Source: Lytechinus pictus
Taxonomy: Eukaryota > Echinodermata > Echinoidea > Temnopleuroida > Toxopneustidae
DNA length: 64,000 nucleotides
NCBI RefSeq assembly: GCF_037042905.1
Contig: NC_087256.1
Span: forward strand, 29,742,501 to 29,806,500
Direction: 5' to 3'
Below, piece by piece: positions 1 through 11,794 of this stretch. A program made the position numbers and the translations under genes. Under the pieces are notes generated by a model. That model ran no database searches, had not been told where the DNA came from, and saw only the letters and a program-made list of their open reading frames with translations. Positions within the stretch are counted from its first letter, which is position 1. Each line of letters opens with the position of its first letter.

Positions 1-159
1 CCGATAGTCCGCAGTGTGTGTAAAATTATGATCAGATATATCAAATGTCATCGAGAGGTCCAAAGGTCAAATGATACGAGGCCATGGGGTTCTATCAGGT
101 GCGGATCCATGGAGGGCCGAGGGGGAACTGCCTCACCCCCCCCCCCCACCCCCAGCTCA

Positions 160-875
160 AAAAAAGAGGGGGGAAGAGGGGAAAAGGGAGAGAATAAAAA
201 AAGAAAGAGGAAGATGGGAAAAGAAGAGAATAGAAATAGAGTAAGAAGGAGAAAGGAAGAGAAGAAAAAGGGGAAAGGAAAGACAAAGAAAAAAAGGGAG
301 AAGAAAAGGGGAAAGAAGAGGGAAAAAAGAGGAGGGAAAAGGAAGAGAAGAAAAGAAAGGAGAAAGGAAAAGGAGGAAAAAAAGAAAAAAAGAGGAAGGA
401 AGAGAAGAATATTTAAATAGAGAGGAAGATGGGAAGAAAGATAAGAAAAAAGAGAGAGAGGAAGAGGGGAAAAGAAGAGAAGAAAGAGAGAGAGGGAGGA
501 AGGGGAGGGAGAGAAGAAAAAAAGATTAAAAGAGAAAAAAGGGAGAAGGAAAGAAAAAGAAAAAGGGAGAAGTAAAGGGGAAAAGAGAAAAAAGTGGAAG
601 AGGGAAAAGAAAGAAAAGAAAAGAACGGAGTAAGGAAAAGGGGGAAAAGAAGAAGAAAAAAGAGAGAGAGTAAGTGGGAAGAGAGGAAAAACGAGAAAAG
701 AGAGAGGAAAAGAGGGAAAGAAAAGACAGCAAAAAGAGAAGAAAAGGGGGAAAGAAAAGACGGGGGGAAAGAGAAGAAAGGGGGGAAAAGAAGAGGGGGA
801 AAGAAAGAGAGAAAGAAAGAGAAAGGAAGGAAGGGGAATGAGGATAAAAGAAAGAAAAAAGAAAGAAAAGGAGAT
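160..875 (+). repeat. Polypurine (GA-rich) tract
   Basis: About 700 bases of the plus strand are almost only G and A, in irregular GGGAAAGAGAAG-like runs, preceded by a C run at 135-150. Open frames here on either strand (Lys/Arg/Glu-rich or Ser/Phe/Leu-rich) come from composition and are not genes. Such homopurine-homopyrimidine DNA can adopt triplex (H-DNA) structures and is prone to length change. Confidence 0.9.
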
Positions 876-1324
876 GTTGACCTGGACGTCGATTTGATGG
901 CGCCAAAATGACGTTCGAACTATGGGGCGCCGAATTGATGTTCGATCTAGCGGGGCACCAAATTGATGTTCGAACTAGGGGAGCGCTAATTTGAATTTTG
1001 ACCATAATACGACAAATACATGTTTCAGAGAGGGGAGGGAGGGCAAAGTTATATTTCACATGGGGGCGCCAAGTTTATGTTCAACCGAGGGTGCCAAATT
1101 GACCTTGAACTTAGAGGGCTTCATGCAAATTCATTTTCGACCGGGGACGCAACATTGCCTGTTTATAGTGAAATATATGTCCTGCCAAAAAACTTCAATT
1201 AATGCGGCTGAATTAAAATATCCCGTTTTTACGATAACAGAAAAAAAATGTTTTCGAGTTTTAAGTCTGTTTAGCGAGATAGATACCCTGTTCAGGGTCA
1301 CAAAAAGGGGTTATTATCAAATTC

Positions 1325-4300
1325 AGCTCGCGCTACGCGCTCGCAATATTTGATTAATGAGGTATGCATCCTCTGCTTCAATCCCACATGTAAGTGTTAG
1401 TGTTTTTCAAGTCAACATACATAGGTCGATCCAGGGGGCACATATTTTGCCCCCCCCCCCCCCCATGGTGGCGCAAAAAGGGGTAAGAAACAGAAAAAAG
1501 GAAGAGAAAAGGACAAGCAATTAGAATAGGAATTATACCTTAGTCCTTCTTAAGTCAGTATATAAAAAAATTGAGCTCGCGCTTCGCGCTGGCATCAATA
1601 AATTGTTTAGTTATAATTATACGCATCCCGACCTTACAGTTTTTTATGCGAACGAGAAGCACAAGCTGAAAATATTTGATATTCTAACCTGACAAGTGAA
1701 AATGTATTTTTCATTTCATCATTATAAAAGTTTTCAGCTAGCGCTTCGCGGTCGCATTCATTTCTTATTAGATATGCATCGTGTTCATCATAACAACTAC
1801 TAACATAGGCGGATCGAGGCGGCCCGAGGGCAACCTACCCCCTGTTGACAGAGCAAATAAATTGTGAAAAACGGGGAAAGAAAAAAAAAGGGGAAAGAAA
1901 GGAGAACAAAGAAGACGAAACATAAAAGGAGGAAGACGAGTGAATAAAATAAGGTCAGAAGAAGACTTGGAAAACAATTTAAAAAAATATTTAATGTCAC
2001 TAAATTAAAGTTTCGCTCCGCATCGCGCTCACATTGCCTGTTCGATGAGATACATATATGTAGTTTAAAATATCAAGTTTTGATATCAATATACAAAACA
2101 TAATTCAGCTCGGACATCGATCTTTCATTATTTTGTTTTATTTACCAATTTATGTTTTAAGTGCTCTGGAAAATGTCCGTTTTATGGTTTGAATCAACAT
2201 TTGCAACATTTTGTGCGTTCGCACTATTTGCCAAGTAGGCCTACGTATTGTCTTTTTATATTTCATATAAGATTCTCTAAATATACCTTTTCAGGTGTCT
2301 CGATTGTAAAAAAAAAAATAATAAAGGCCTATGAGCTAGCGCTGTGCGCTCGCATTTTGATTGGTGAGTTATGTATACCTATATATTAATTTTATAACAA
2401 ACTACTTAAATCCCTCCATTAAAAAATTCCGGATCGCGATTTGCGCTCGCATTATTTGCTAAAAATATATCAACCAATGAATCATATTCATGATTACAAA
2501 AATACTTAAAATATCCAGTTTTCAGGCCTCATGCACTGTCAACAAATTTTACACACTCATTAGGCATAACAGATTAATAAATATGAAATAAAATTTGTAT
2601 GAATTTATTATAACTAAATTGTCCCTTTTTCAGAAATAAATATCAACAAGTTTTAGGAAAAGAAAGAGAAGATAGTCATCATTCTTATATGATGACAAAA
2701 TGTCCTTAGGCCTAAAATGTCTCGATCCTAGGTCAAATAAATAATAAAATATCAGCTCGCGCTTCGCGCTCGCATTATTTATATAGTGCTATCAAATTTC
2801 CATATATACACAGTGCTGTAAACAGTGCTTAAATTGACCCTTTTCATATCGGAATTTCAAATATTATTTTCAGCTCGGGCTCTGCGCTCGCATTATTGAT
2901 TTTTATGATGAAAAATGAAATGTATTCAGATTGCCAGGATTCTGTCTAACTCTAAAACACGCGCACGCATGTTTTTAGGATACAAAGCTTGATCTTATTC
3001 AAAACGCTTTGCGCTCGCATTATTATTGTAGGAAAATATCAAAAATTACCCATTTTTTTCATGATTGACAAACATGAATCGAATGTCCCATTGGGGGATT
3101 TGAAATCTCACCTTTTTAGGTTGGAATATCAAAAATGTTCAGCTCGCGCTTCGCGCTCGCATTAATTAATCGTTGAAATATGTATCGTCTTAATGGCTAC
3201 CTTTTTTTTTCTTTCAATGATTTTTTTATTTTCATAACTTCATATACATATAACAAACATAATCATTATACATTGTACATATTATATACAAATTGAAATA
3301 AAATACAAAACAAAGCATATATAAAAAAGGGGGGGAAATTAAAAAATAAAATAGAAAACATTTCAGGATTGAATGGTAATGACATCACATATGATTTCGT
3401 TTTCCATCAAGCTGCCCAAACTATTATATGAAAGAGGGATGTAGAATTTTCCATTTCTTTTCAAACTTAGATAATTGTTTATTTTGAATGCCAATTTGTT
3501 TTTCTATTTTGTATATTCGTTTCAGCTTTACAAGGAACAAATCAAAAGACGGTGAAATATTCAAATGTCTGCATGTATACATCATTTGTTTAGCTACAAC
3601 TAAGCATTGATTCAAAAGTAATTTATGTGGTCTTCCATCTGATATACCAAACAAAGTATCTTCATCATTTAGTTGTAAATTAATATCAAATTTTGTGTAC
3701 CACCATTTCAAAAACTCTTCCCAAAAGGTACATGCATGCTGACATTCTGTAAAAAGATGCTCTGTTGTTCTCTTGTTGCGTTGTTTCTGCCTCTTAATGG
3801 CTAACTGCAAAACATCCTTAACGTGTCCTTTTTCGACCAGGCCAGAACGAATATTTAACATTTCTGATCGGCTTCGCGCTCGTGGTAATTATCTAGTTAC
3901 ATACGCTGTTCAGGTTCACAAACATTGCCCAAAATGTTCAATTTTCAGGACAAAATACATGAAATTTCATTTTTAGATTACATAGGGCTTAAGAGATTAT
4001 TACACATTTATGTTGCTTATAAAGTAAAGCTAGGAAATGACTGTTAGGACATGGGTGTTTTGCCCCCCCCCCCAAAAAAAAAAAAAGAGAGATTCAAGAC
4101 TAAGAAAATATAGAGAGAAAAGAAAAGGGATTAGGATGAAATATAATATTATTTTCCAAATATTATGTCAAAATCTATCACAACCTTGTATTTTTGTAAT
4201 AAAAATGTCAGCATATTTGCTTGCTCGCTTCGCTCACTGGCAACTTCTTATTAATTTTATGCGATACACCATATCGAGCCCCCTCGAAATTGTTGGCTCA

Positions 4301-4500
4301 TTACGGCACTGGGACAACCCCTTCAAAGAAACAAAAAAAAAATCAACTTTGAGCGGCCGATCGGGGAAAATATGGGTGAAAAAATGGCCCCTCACCCTAA
4401 TGGCGGAAGCTGGGTCCGCCCCTGACTTAGGCTTTCAGGATATAATACATGATAAATCTATTTAAAAAAATCAGATCGCGCTTCGCGTTCTCATTATTTA
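1325..4500. repeat. Dispersed 'CTCGCGCTTCGCGCTCGCATT' family array
   Basis: About thirteen copies of a G+C-rich core related to CGCGCTTCGCGCTCGCAT occur near 1328, 1573, 1738, 2014, 2332, 2432, 2753, 2870, 3003, 3139, 3868, 4222 and 4470. They are embedded in A+T-rich DNA, all in the same orientation, and often followed by ATTATTT and a 'GAGATATG' phrase. Spacing is irregular (100-700 bp), so this is a decayed tandem array and not a satellite. The core is close to self-complementary (GCGC-TTC-GCGC). Between copies I see no gene apart from the LINE fragment. Confidence 0.75.
3203..3868 (-). mobile_element. 5'-truncated non-LTR retrotransposon (LINE) fragment
   Basis: The minus frame 3424-3861 (145 codons) reads as the C-terminal end of a LINE reverse-transcriptase polyprotein. 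The phrase TTEHLFTECQHACTFWEEF matches the pattern EHLF-x-C-x(4,6)-FW-x-EF typical of the region after the RT domain in L1/Tx1-like elements. It is followed by a Lys-rich C-terminus (KLKRIYKIEKQIGIQNKQ). On the minus strand a short A+T-rich 3' UTR follows, ending at a poly-A that appears as a T run at 3203-3211. The catalytic RT motifs and endonuclease are missing, and the upstream side runs straight into the G+C repeat at 3868. It is a dead copy. The initial Met of the frame is accidental. Confidence 0.7.
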
Positions 4501-5820
4501 TTTAGGCCTTGTGAGATATGAAATATCAGATTTTCTTTGACGTCTACCCCCCCCATTTCCTTTTTTTTTAACTTGGTGCCCTCGCCACCCACCCCCCCCC
4601 CCCCCGTGCACCCATGCTGAATAAATACGCCACTGAAGAGGAGAATTTATAGTCGATTGCTTCGATATTGCATTATTCCCAAGAGGTTATCATTAATATT
4701 ATTGAAGGGTATTCTAACACAACAGTACAGAAACTACAGCTCCCGTTCACAGAATATTCTAGTAGTAGTCCGGCAGCCCAGGAGATTTATTCAACCGAAA
4801 GCCGGACAAGCAAATGACCCCATAGCTGGATGGCATGGACCCTGAAGTTTACAAAAATGCATTGCTGCCGGGTTTTATCCGTGGTCTTCCCGCCGAAATG
4901 ACGCAATCCATGACGTCACTACAAAATGGCCCTATTTCACCATTTTTTTGACCTTCTACACATAGCATAAAGTCAAGGGAAAATATCTCAGCCCAACCAT
5001 GCTTGTTTTGTATGAAACTTTCAGAATATATTGTTTAAGTAGTGTAAAAAAGACATGCAAAATTTCATGAACAGAAATTATTGTTTACATATGCAAATTA
5101 CGTCATGAAATTTGCATCTCATTAGTTTGAGAGATTTCTTGCATAAAAAATTGTCGAAAATAGATTTAGAATTTTATTTTCTTTTTTAGTGTACTTTCTT
5201 TGATATATTTCCTGTCGAGCATAATACCATTATCTTCATCAATATCTCTACTTTTAGAAAATATATTCAGTAATTGGAAAAGACATTATAGACTGTGATT
5301 TCAGCCCCCTTTTCAATATCGTGCGCACATAGAAAGCGTACGTTTTGGGCCTATTTTCACCATATAGCTGAGGTGTGCGAACGATATGCCCACTTTATCG
5401 ATGTTTCCTGCATTTTGCATGATATTATATCATATCAAACAGCATATTTTCATCTTCATTATGTCTCTGCTATTAAATAAATGATCTCAGCAAAGATTGA
5501 TTGCCCACTGGGCAGTCTATAGGCTACGTTTTCAGCCTAGTTTTCAACCACAAACATATACCATGTATGACTGCATTATTGCAGTCGAGTCGAAAATGGG
5601 GGTTCTTGTGCACCATCATAATATAGAGGGTAAATTTCCGGGGGGGGGGTAACAGTCCCTGACGATAAAATATGGGGATAATATTTTCCTTGAAGTAGAT
5701 GTCAGGGGGCGATTGTCCTTTGGGTCATTGTTATAGAACCCCAATGGACTCGTATCATTGGCCTTTTGACCTCTTGATGGCATTGGATCTCACTATATCC
5801 TGACCATAATTTTACACACA

Positions 5821-5980
5821 CCGCGGGCTATCGGACCCGCGGTCTATCGGACCCGCGGACTATCGGACCCGCGGTCTATCGGACCCGCGGTCTATCGGAC
5901 CCGCGGACTATCGGACCCGCGGTCTATCGGACCCGCGGGCTATCGGACCCGCGGTCTATCGGACCCGCGGTCTATCGGGC
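5821..5980 (+). repeat. 16-bp G+C-rich tandem repeat, 10 units
   Basis: Ten consecutive copies of ACCCGCGGTCTATCGG occur. Only position 9 varies (T, A or G) across the array. Each unit carries a CCGCGG palindrome and CpG sites, in sharp contrast with the A+T-rich surroundings. The array forms the outer part of the right inverted end of the 1-5980 element. Confidence 0.95.
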
Positions 5981-6506
5981 TGTAACCGACGTGACAAGTC
6001 AGTCCCTACAATAGCGTTTTTGCTTACACGACGCTCGACGGATTCAAGAACATAGAAAATCTATTACCAAATGCCCTTGATGACAAAGCACAACCGAGAA
6101 GTCTTTGTCGAAAAGTAGTCAATCGAAACAGCAATTTCGTCCTGTACTCGATTTAGACAGACGACATATTTGAAATTTTTCGTCTGCCCCGAAACTTAGG
6201 ACGAAACTATTGTTCCGTTTCACCAATTTTTGGCAAAGACCTCCCAACAGTTCTTTGTCATTTTGACGGGCATTTTTTTAATAAATCTATACTGTGTTCT
6301 TGAATCCGTCCCGTTTCATTTGCGAAAATTCTCTATCAACTATCATTTCAAGTCTGAAAAAAAATAAACAGAAATATTCTCACATTTACTTCCAGATGTG
6401 AATTCTAAAGTAGGAAAAATATAATCAGTGGTTTGAATTGCGTGTTATTTGGTCTTGGCAATAACAGTCTGGAGACAATTCTTGGAGAGCCCAAGGCTAT
6501 CAGATG

Positions 6507-7113
6507 TTAAAGGGGAACCCAGCCTTGGCAATAAAATGTTGTGTTGGGAAGGAGAAAAATAAATTAAACAGATTGGTGAAAGTTTGAAAGATATCGGACA
6601 AGCAATAAGAAAGTTATAGCTGCTTAAAAATTGAGATCACTAGTACTATGTAGATTTCAAATTGGCAACTGGGTAAGTAAATTATGACAAGGGGCAAGGA
6701 CAACTTTCCCATAGGCCATGTACTTTATTATCAGGGATTTTATTGTGGTTTTCTCCTAAGTACCCATTCCCCTGGGGCAGTAATCTAAATATAACCCAGG
6801 TAGTATATTGTTATAAGTCCTCATGAAAGAAAAATATAATTTGAAATAAAACTTTTTGGAAAAATGATAGTTTAGCCATAATATGTATTGGAGTACATGG
6901 AACAGTAGTCCTTGCCTTACATCACTATGACATCCCATATGCGGCCAATTTGAAGTCTCCATGGGTATAGTGATTACCAATATTTACAACTTTTAAAAAT
7001 TCATAACTTTCTTGTTGTTTGTCCAATATTGTTCAAACTTTCACCTATCAACTTGTCTGATTTTTCTTTTCCTTATGAAAATAAGATTTTATTTGGGTTG
7101 GATTCCCCTTTAA
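6507..7113. mobile_element. Palindromic MITE, 'TTAAAGGGGAA' ends
   Basis: The left end, TTAAAGGGGAACCCAGCC, is mirrored by GGATTCCCCTTTAA at the right. Inner inverted matches continue: 'GTGAAAGTTTGAAAGATATC..ACAAGCAATAAGAAAGTTAT' on the left and 'ATAACTTTCTTGTTGTTTGTCC..TTCAAACTTTCACC' on the right. No coding frame is present. It is a non-autonomous foldback DNA transposon of about 607 bp. Confidence 0.8.
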
Positions 7114-7286
7114 CTGAGAGATGTGTGGGGTTGACATCAAAGGCATCACTAAATATTGTTTAAAACTCAAACAAAATGCTTAATAAAAATAAGCCACACA
7201 AACAATGAACCACGGCTATTCGTAGGATAAAAAATAAGTGAAAATTAGAACAGATGATAATCTTATTGGTGTTATATTTTGAAATA

Positions 7287-7509
7287 TACACTCTAAAAAC
7301 AGCGAGTATAAAGATTTACCCAATATTGGGTAAAAAGCGAACATGCATGTTTGCTGTGTAATTTTTTCCCTCAATATTGGATAAAATGTGCAAGGGTGAA
7401 TTTCAACGCACCATTGCGTAAAATTTACAACACATTTGGTATCTTTTTATCCAACAAACATGCATGTTCCCATTTTACCCAATATTGGGTAACCTTTTTT
7501 TAGAGTGTA
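7287..7509. mobile_element. Short palindromic MITE, 'TACACTCTAAAAA' ends
   Basis: The terminal inverted repeats are TACACTCTAAAAA and TTTTTTTAGAGTGTA. Inner parts match as inverted repeats too: TTTACCCAATATTGGGTAA and GAACATGCATGTTTG on the left, with their complements on the right. There is no coding capacity. Confidence 0.85.
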
Positions 7510-8330
7510 AATGGTGTTGTGGATGCAACGGAAAGAGAAGACATCTTACTCGCAGCATCCATGCTCGCAGCTTGTTCAAAATTTATCGGGAGCGTGTTTT
7601 AGGGCCTACGTCAGTGGTACCACGGAATCACTCTTTTTTTTAATCAGTTACAACCAAAAAATGCAAATAATTTATTTTTGCATCAGCATTTATTTTCAAG
7701 ACTGACCAGTAGCTATTCAGACCCCACCTAAAAAATGCGATTGATCAGGAAGATTCAAAAACCTTGATGTCCTCTTTTGCCCTCCTTGCACGCACCATGC
7801 TCCTCAGTCCGTGAGCCAACATTGAACTGTGTCATCTACACTTGTTTCATTCATCTGATGATGACGCAACAGAATAGTCAAGATCATACATGAACATAAT
7901 GAATGATCTGCACGCCGCCACCAATACAACAGTATTGCCGCAGTCTTAACCACGAGGCCAGGTGCACCGTCAGAACTTCGCCGGCGGTCTGGCTCGTCTA
8001 CGGAAACAATCCTTTGATGCCGATTGTTTGAAAGTAGGTCTCTCCACCTGTCCGGGGCTTCGGAAGGGTTGTCTTCCCGTCGCGCTAAACCAGAAAGTTA
8101 TCATTCCATATCATATCTGTCAAATACAATATTTCATTATGGGTAGAGGCATTGTTCACGAAAGACACGTGGATCAGAGTGACACGCCATGACAATGTAC
8201 ACTGGCAAACCTACGATACAGAACTGCGACTAAACTTTGGAATGGGCACCGATTATGTCTTTGTGAAGATCTAACGTTGTAAATCTTAATTGGAAGTTCG
8301 TCATCAAGATAAATGTATTTGGGTACAGAT
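7510..8330. other. Unassigned stretch with a tRNA-like half on the minus strand
   Basis: I recognise no gene here. On the minus strand at about 7915-7960 the phrase TGGCCTCGTGGTTAAGACTG resembles a tRNA/SINE A box, but no B box (GGTTCGANNCC) follows at the right distance. It may be a decayed SINE head. The part 7960-8100 is richer in G+C and CpG than its neighbours. Confidence 0.35.
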
Positions 8331-8430
8331 TTCAAACTGCAATTTTTAGTTAGAGGGAATGTCAAAGAGGAGAGTATCAGAGAAAGAAAAAATAAGAACT
8401 ACTTTTGTGTTGGGTGGGCATGTGACTGAC

Positions 8431-8912
8431 CTGGATTGATACGGTTGCGATATTCGACAAACCCTATGAACAAATCAAAAGAGTTATAGTTCCAACCATC
8501 TGTGGGACAATAATGGGCACCCGATCTAGGACCACTCCCAGACATTGATTCGTTCAGGTTAAGACCTCTAAAATGAGTCAAGTGATGCATCATTTTAATG
8601 TTCTGTTTCCCCATGAGACATTTAATCTTGAGTCTTGAGATTATTTTACAAAATCCAGTCTGGACCATTCTGGAGAGCTATACTGTACATTCTGACTTGT
8701 GCAACTTATAATGTGGCTCCTGCCAAAACATGACGTGCTTGCCAGCAAGAGAACGACTTACGGATTTCAAAGTCGTTTTGTGAAGAAAAGTTAGACGGAT
8801 GACATCGTGGGTATGATGCAAATAGAACAACCAGGTGGCCATCGCGATCATCATGGTTTGTAGACAGACCTACAGAACCGCCAGTGCACTGCGGACATCT
8901 TTCTTGGCCCAT
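8431..8912 (-). CDS. Candidate two-exon gene, product not recognised
   Basis: Minus-strand model: exon 1 is 8912-8762 (ATG at 8912, then 50 codons plus one base) and ends ATCC|GTAAGT. Exon 2 is 8565-8431, from acceptor TTTTAGAG| to donor CCAG|GTCAGT, 135 bases with a single open frame. The phases join as ...NDFEI-RLNLNE... . Exon 2 encodes GSGPRSGAHYCPTDGWNYNS and then an aromatic-rich stretch (FDLFIGFVEYRNRINP). Exon 1 contains CPQC and a short hydrophobic run (HLVVLFASY). Splicing to an acceptor at 8337 would add one codon and a TGA, giving a protein of about 97 residues. I do not recognise the family. Support is the strong splice sites, compatible phase and the upstream CCAAT box. Against it: the start is a guess, and the last exon could be wrong or the transcript non-coding. 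Confidence 0.4.
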
Positions 8913-8939
8913 CAAGAACTCTGCGGTTCTAATGGTTCT

Positions 8940-9000
8940 GTCGCACGGCGCGCGCTGTGCTGATTGGCTGTCTTCTGTCCGCTGTTCGCTCGCACTTATA
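8940..9000 (-). promoter_or_regulatory. CCAAT-box promoter-like region
   Basis: On the minus strand CAGCCAATCAGC (CCAAT at 8967-8963) sits about 50 bases upstream of the proposed ATG at 8912. It is next to a CpG-rich patch, CGCACGGCGCGCGCTGTG (8942-8959), in otherwise A+T-rich DNA. There is no convincing TATA box. This fits a CCAAT-driven, TATA-less core promoter for the two-exon model. Confidence 0.4.
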
Positions 9001-9059
9001 CTTTGTCGGTCAGAAAACAGGAAAATGAGGCGGGAATGCAGCATGTAACAGCAAATTTA

Positions 9060-9780
9060 AGAACAGACGACTGTGGGAAGTGTGATTCATGTATATGAGT
9101 GTGCTGATGATGAATTTCACCTAATTCTTGACTGAGAGGTAAACATGGGGAAATCCTCTCGAGAAAAACTCGCAAGAAGGATTTTCTTTCACATTTTAAT
9201 GATAAATCATGGGTCTGAAAATAAGCAAAATAGAGATAGTATCATTTGTATACTGCCAGTAGGGTTGCAAATTTGTATTCATTACGATACCAAACTTTTG
9301 TGATCAAGTATTATACATTTTAACCTGTATTCTTAATAATATTTTGATTTTGTTAGAGAAATATACCTTTAAAAGATCTGAGTTCATGTCCAAGGAACTC
9401 CTTGAATTCCTTTTCACTCTGGTCATATTGCATTGTGTCCGGAAGATGATCACATGAGCTGAATATAAATATTCTCAAAAGGTTTTTCATAATTTAGTAA
9501 CGGTTGTTTTTCTGATCCTCTCAAATTGAAATTGGCATGATGGTTCCCAAGATGATAAACAATGACGACATACTAGTAAGTGAGAACTAAATGTAAAATT
9601 GGGAATTACATACATCTTTATCCCTTGCAGAATTCAACATAAGTGTTATATAAAAAGAAAATTATAAGGGGATGGAATTTTAAATAAACATGACGTATTA
9701 TCATCTCACATAACGTAAAAAGGAAGGTTGTCGGATCGGAGAGTTAATTTGGGCTATGAGTATACCCACCCTCCCGTGTG
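9060..9780. other. A+T-rich stretch with no recognised feature
   Basis: Upstream flank of the candidate minus-strand gene. I see no long frame, no splice-paired exon and no clear repeat here. Confidence 0.5.
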
Positions 9781-9787
9781 CTTTGAT

Positions 9788-9967
9788 CATAGGCGGCGGA
9801 AGCGGGGGGGGGGGGGACGGGGGGACAGGTCCCCCCTAATTTTTGTTTTTGCTTGTCAACAAATTCTGTCGGTCCCCCCTAAAATTTTGTTTGATATATA
9901 ACCTTTTTTTTTTTTTGTCAAAAATGTTGGTGGTCCCCCCCCTAAATTTTTTGGCTTCCGCCGCCAA
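9788..9967. mobile_element. Small palindromic MITE with GGCGGCGGAAGC ends
   Basis: GGCGGCGGAAGC at 9792-9803 is mirrored exactly by GCTTCCGCCGCC at 9954-9965. Inside are three diverged ~55-bp tandem copies of 'GGTCCCCCCTAATTTTTGTT' type, plus G and T homopolymers. There is no coding frame. Confidence 0.8.
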
Positions 9968-11640
9968 GGCTTTGATGCAGGTGAAATGAGGTCGTAAGTC
10001 AGAGTAGTACTTTTCTTCTTCTTCTTTCTTCTCCTCCTCCTTCTCCTTCTCTTGACCACCTTATTACCCCATGAAGATGTCTGATATTGATACAGGATCA
10101 GTCATATTACGATAGGCTAAGTACTTGTAATTTAATAACTGGTGGTGTTTGTATGCAGTTCAGAGAGTTTACAATTAATTACAAGAGAAGTTCGCCATCT
10201 TAATATGCCTGTCCTCAGACGTCATTCCTCACCAAGGTGCTACTGAAAATGTGGGGTTTCCAGAGGCGAAGCTGTGGGCAGGGGTGACTGTCTCCTTTGA
10301 TTATACCAGTAACGAAGAGAGAGAGAGGAAGAGGAAGAAGTAGAAAATTAAGAAAGGGGAAAAAACATGTAAAATAGATCGAGGTCTTCCTACCTCCCCC
10401 ATCCCCCCTATGGTGCCGTCACTTGTTGTATCTTTCATCCGAGAATTCGATAGATATCATGGAAGGAAATGCAGGAGAAATTTGGTAAAATTTCGTTTAA
10501 CATATAAAATTAAGCTCCCTACTGTAATCATTTCCCTATGAAATCGCATGTCTCTGCAGGAGTTTATAACCCTATGACGTCACAATTGTGGTGAGGATGC
10601 ACTCAGGAGATGACTTTGACTTACTACAAAACCTGACAGGGAAATAAAATGTCAAAAGAGGGAAAGACTTGGTCTGCACAATCCATTACTCTACAGACAT
10701 CATTTCATAAAAAGAATCGCAATTATTACTTAACTCGTAAAAGCGTCTAAGTGTTAACGACCCCTTAGTGAACTCCCTTCCAATTAAAATCAAGATTAAA
10801 AACAATAAGCCCGATATCCCTTATGACATGTATGAGTTTGATAAGCGGAGATGTGGGTCCCCGTTCCACTAAAGCTAGAAGAAAACAATTAATGAAAACA
10901 ATTTTCCCCCCAAGAAAACATCTCCGGCCCAGGCAGTCTGCGTTTTCCCACTTAACATTCGAATGCCGTCACTTAAATCTCAAAAGACCATTATTGCGCA
11001 CGCGCAGGCTCAACCTATTTTCCCTTTCCCCTTCTATTTATTTTCATTTCCTTCAAGGTCTTGATTTTACATTTTTGTCGGAAGTATTTTTAGGGTAGAT
11101 TTTGACAAAGAAGGGAAAAAGTTGAATGAAATCTCTGTGGTATCTATATGACTCAGCAATCGACAAATTAGACCAAAATGTTCAAAATTTCGACAAGAGC
11201 CGATTTATTTTAATTGGGGTTTTCGACAATAATTCTCTATTCAACTTATTCTCCCCCTTAAATGGAGCGGCCGGGGTGTAGGGCCTATTGGTTTCAATGA
11301 GAAGCAGTGATGAATATACCACGATCATTTAATATCTAATTCAAATCTCGTCAACATGGTCAAAGGGTCCTTAAATTTGTTTTTCTAACATACAATTTGG
11401 CGAAGAAAAAAATAATTAAGATGAATGTTTATTGCAGAACTTTAATTGATATATGGGGGGGGGGGTGATAGATTGGCACAATGGAAATAGTTGATGAAAG
11501 AATAGGTGCAAACCAGTAGGCCTATACTGTTCACAAATGATTAAAATCGAAAAATATTATAAGCCTATATAATGCTTTTAGTATGGCATATACGACGTAC
11601 AACGTCCCAAAGAGGTCCGATGAGCATTACAGGCAACATG
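9968..11640. other. Intergenic DNA with no recognised gene
   Basis: Contains a pyrimidine-rich run (10010-10055), a short GA run (10315-10360) and G homopolymers (11456-11465). The 91-codon plus frame at 10823-11098 has no family signature or splice support and I treat it as chance. Confidence 0.5.
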
Positions 11641-11646
11641 GTACGG

Positions 11647-11790
11647 TGACACGACATTTGCTCCTGCTACATTTTTGCTCCGGGCTTAATTTCGTCTAAG
11701 ATGTAGAGAGTTATAGGGTTAGGGTTGCAATAGGGTTTATGTTAGGTCTAGGATTAGATTTAGGGTAGGGTATAGTGTTAAAACAAGCGG
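11647..11790 (-). mobile_element. Decayed copy of the 'TGACATTTGCTCC' MITE with telomere-like interior
   Basis: Begins ACGACATTTGCTCCTGC and runs through CCGGGCTTAATTTCGTCTAAG into GTTAGGGTTGCAATAGGG. This matches the elements at 29325-29548 and 32021-32186 in reverse orientation. The far end is no longer recognisable. The TTAGGG-like repeats belong to the element and do not mark a telomere. Confidence 0.65.
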
Positions 11791-11794
11791 TACA

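Larger units (their letters stand above)
1..5980. mobile_element. Large element with inverted, tandem-repeat ends (left end cut by window)
   Basis: Bases 1-98 are an imperfect reverse complement of about 5735-5834. Both copies carry the phrase 'TGTGTGTAAAATTATG', then a diverged stretch ending in 'GGGGTTCTAT'. Outside this inverted repeat the right end has ten 16-bp units (5821-5980). The first 14 bases of the window are the same unit inverted, so the left array must continue before base 1. I infer one foldback-type or other terminal-inverted-repeat element of at least 5.9 kb. No transposase frame is visible. The interior holds a polypurine tract, dispersed G+C-rich repeats and a truncated LINE, so any coding part is absent or destroyed. 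It could instead be two independent insertions of a smaller repeat in opposite orientation. Confidence 0.55.

Noticed and set aside
16..1059. Lys/Arg-rich (plus) and Ser/Phe/Leu-rich (minus) open frames of up to 177 codons
   Set aside because: They fall in a polypurine tract. The composition explains both the openness and the residue bias.
5821..5980. CRISPR-like array
   Set aside because: Units are directly adjacent with no spacers, in a eukaryotic context.
11700..11790. Interstitial telomere from chromosome fusion
   Set aside because: The TTAGGG-like phrases recur inside two other copies of the same MITE.
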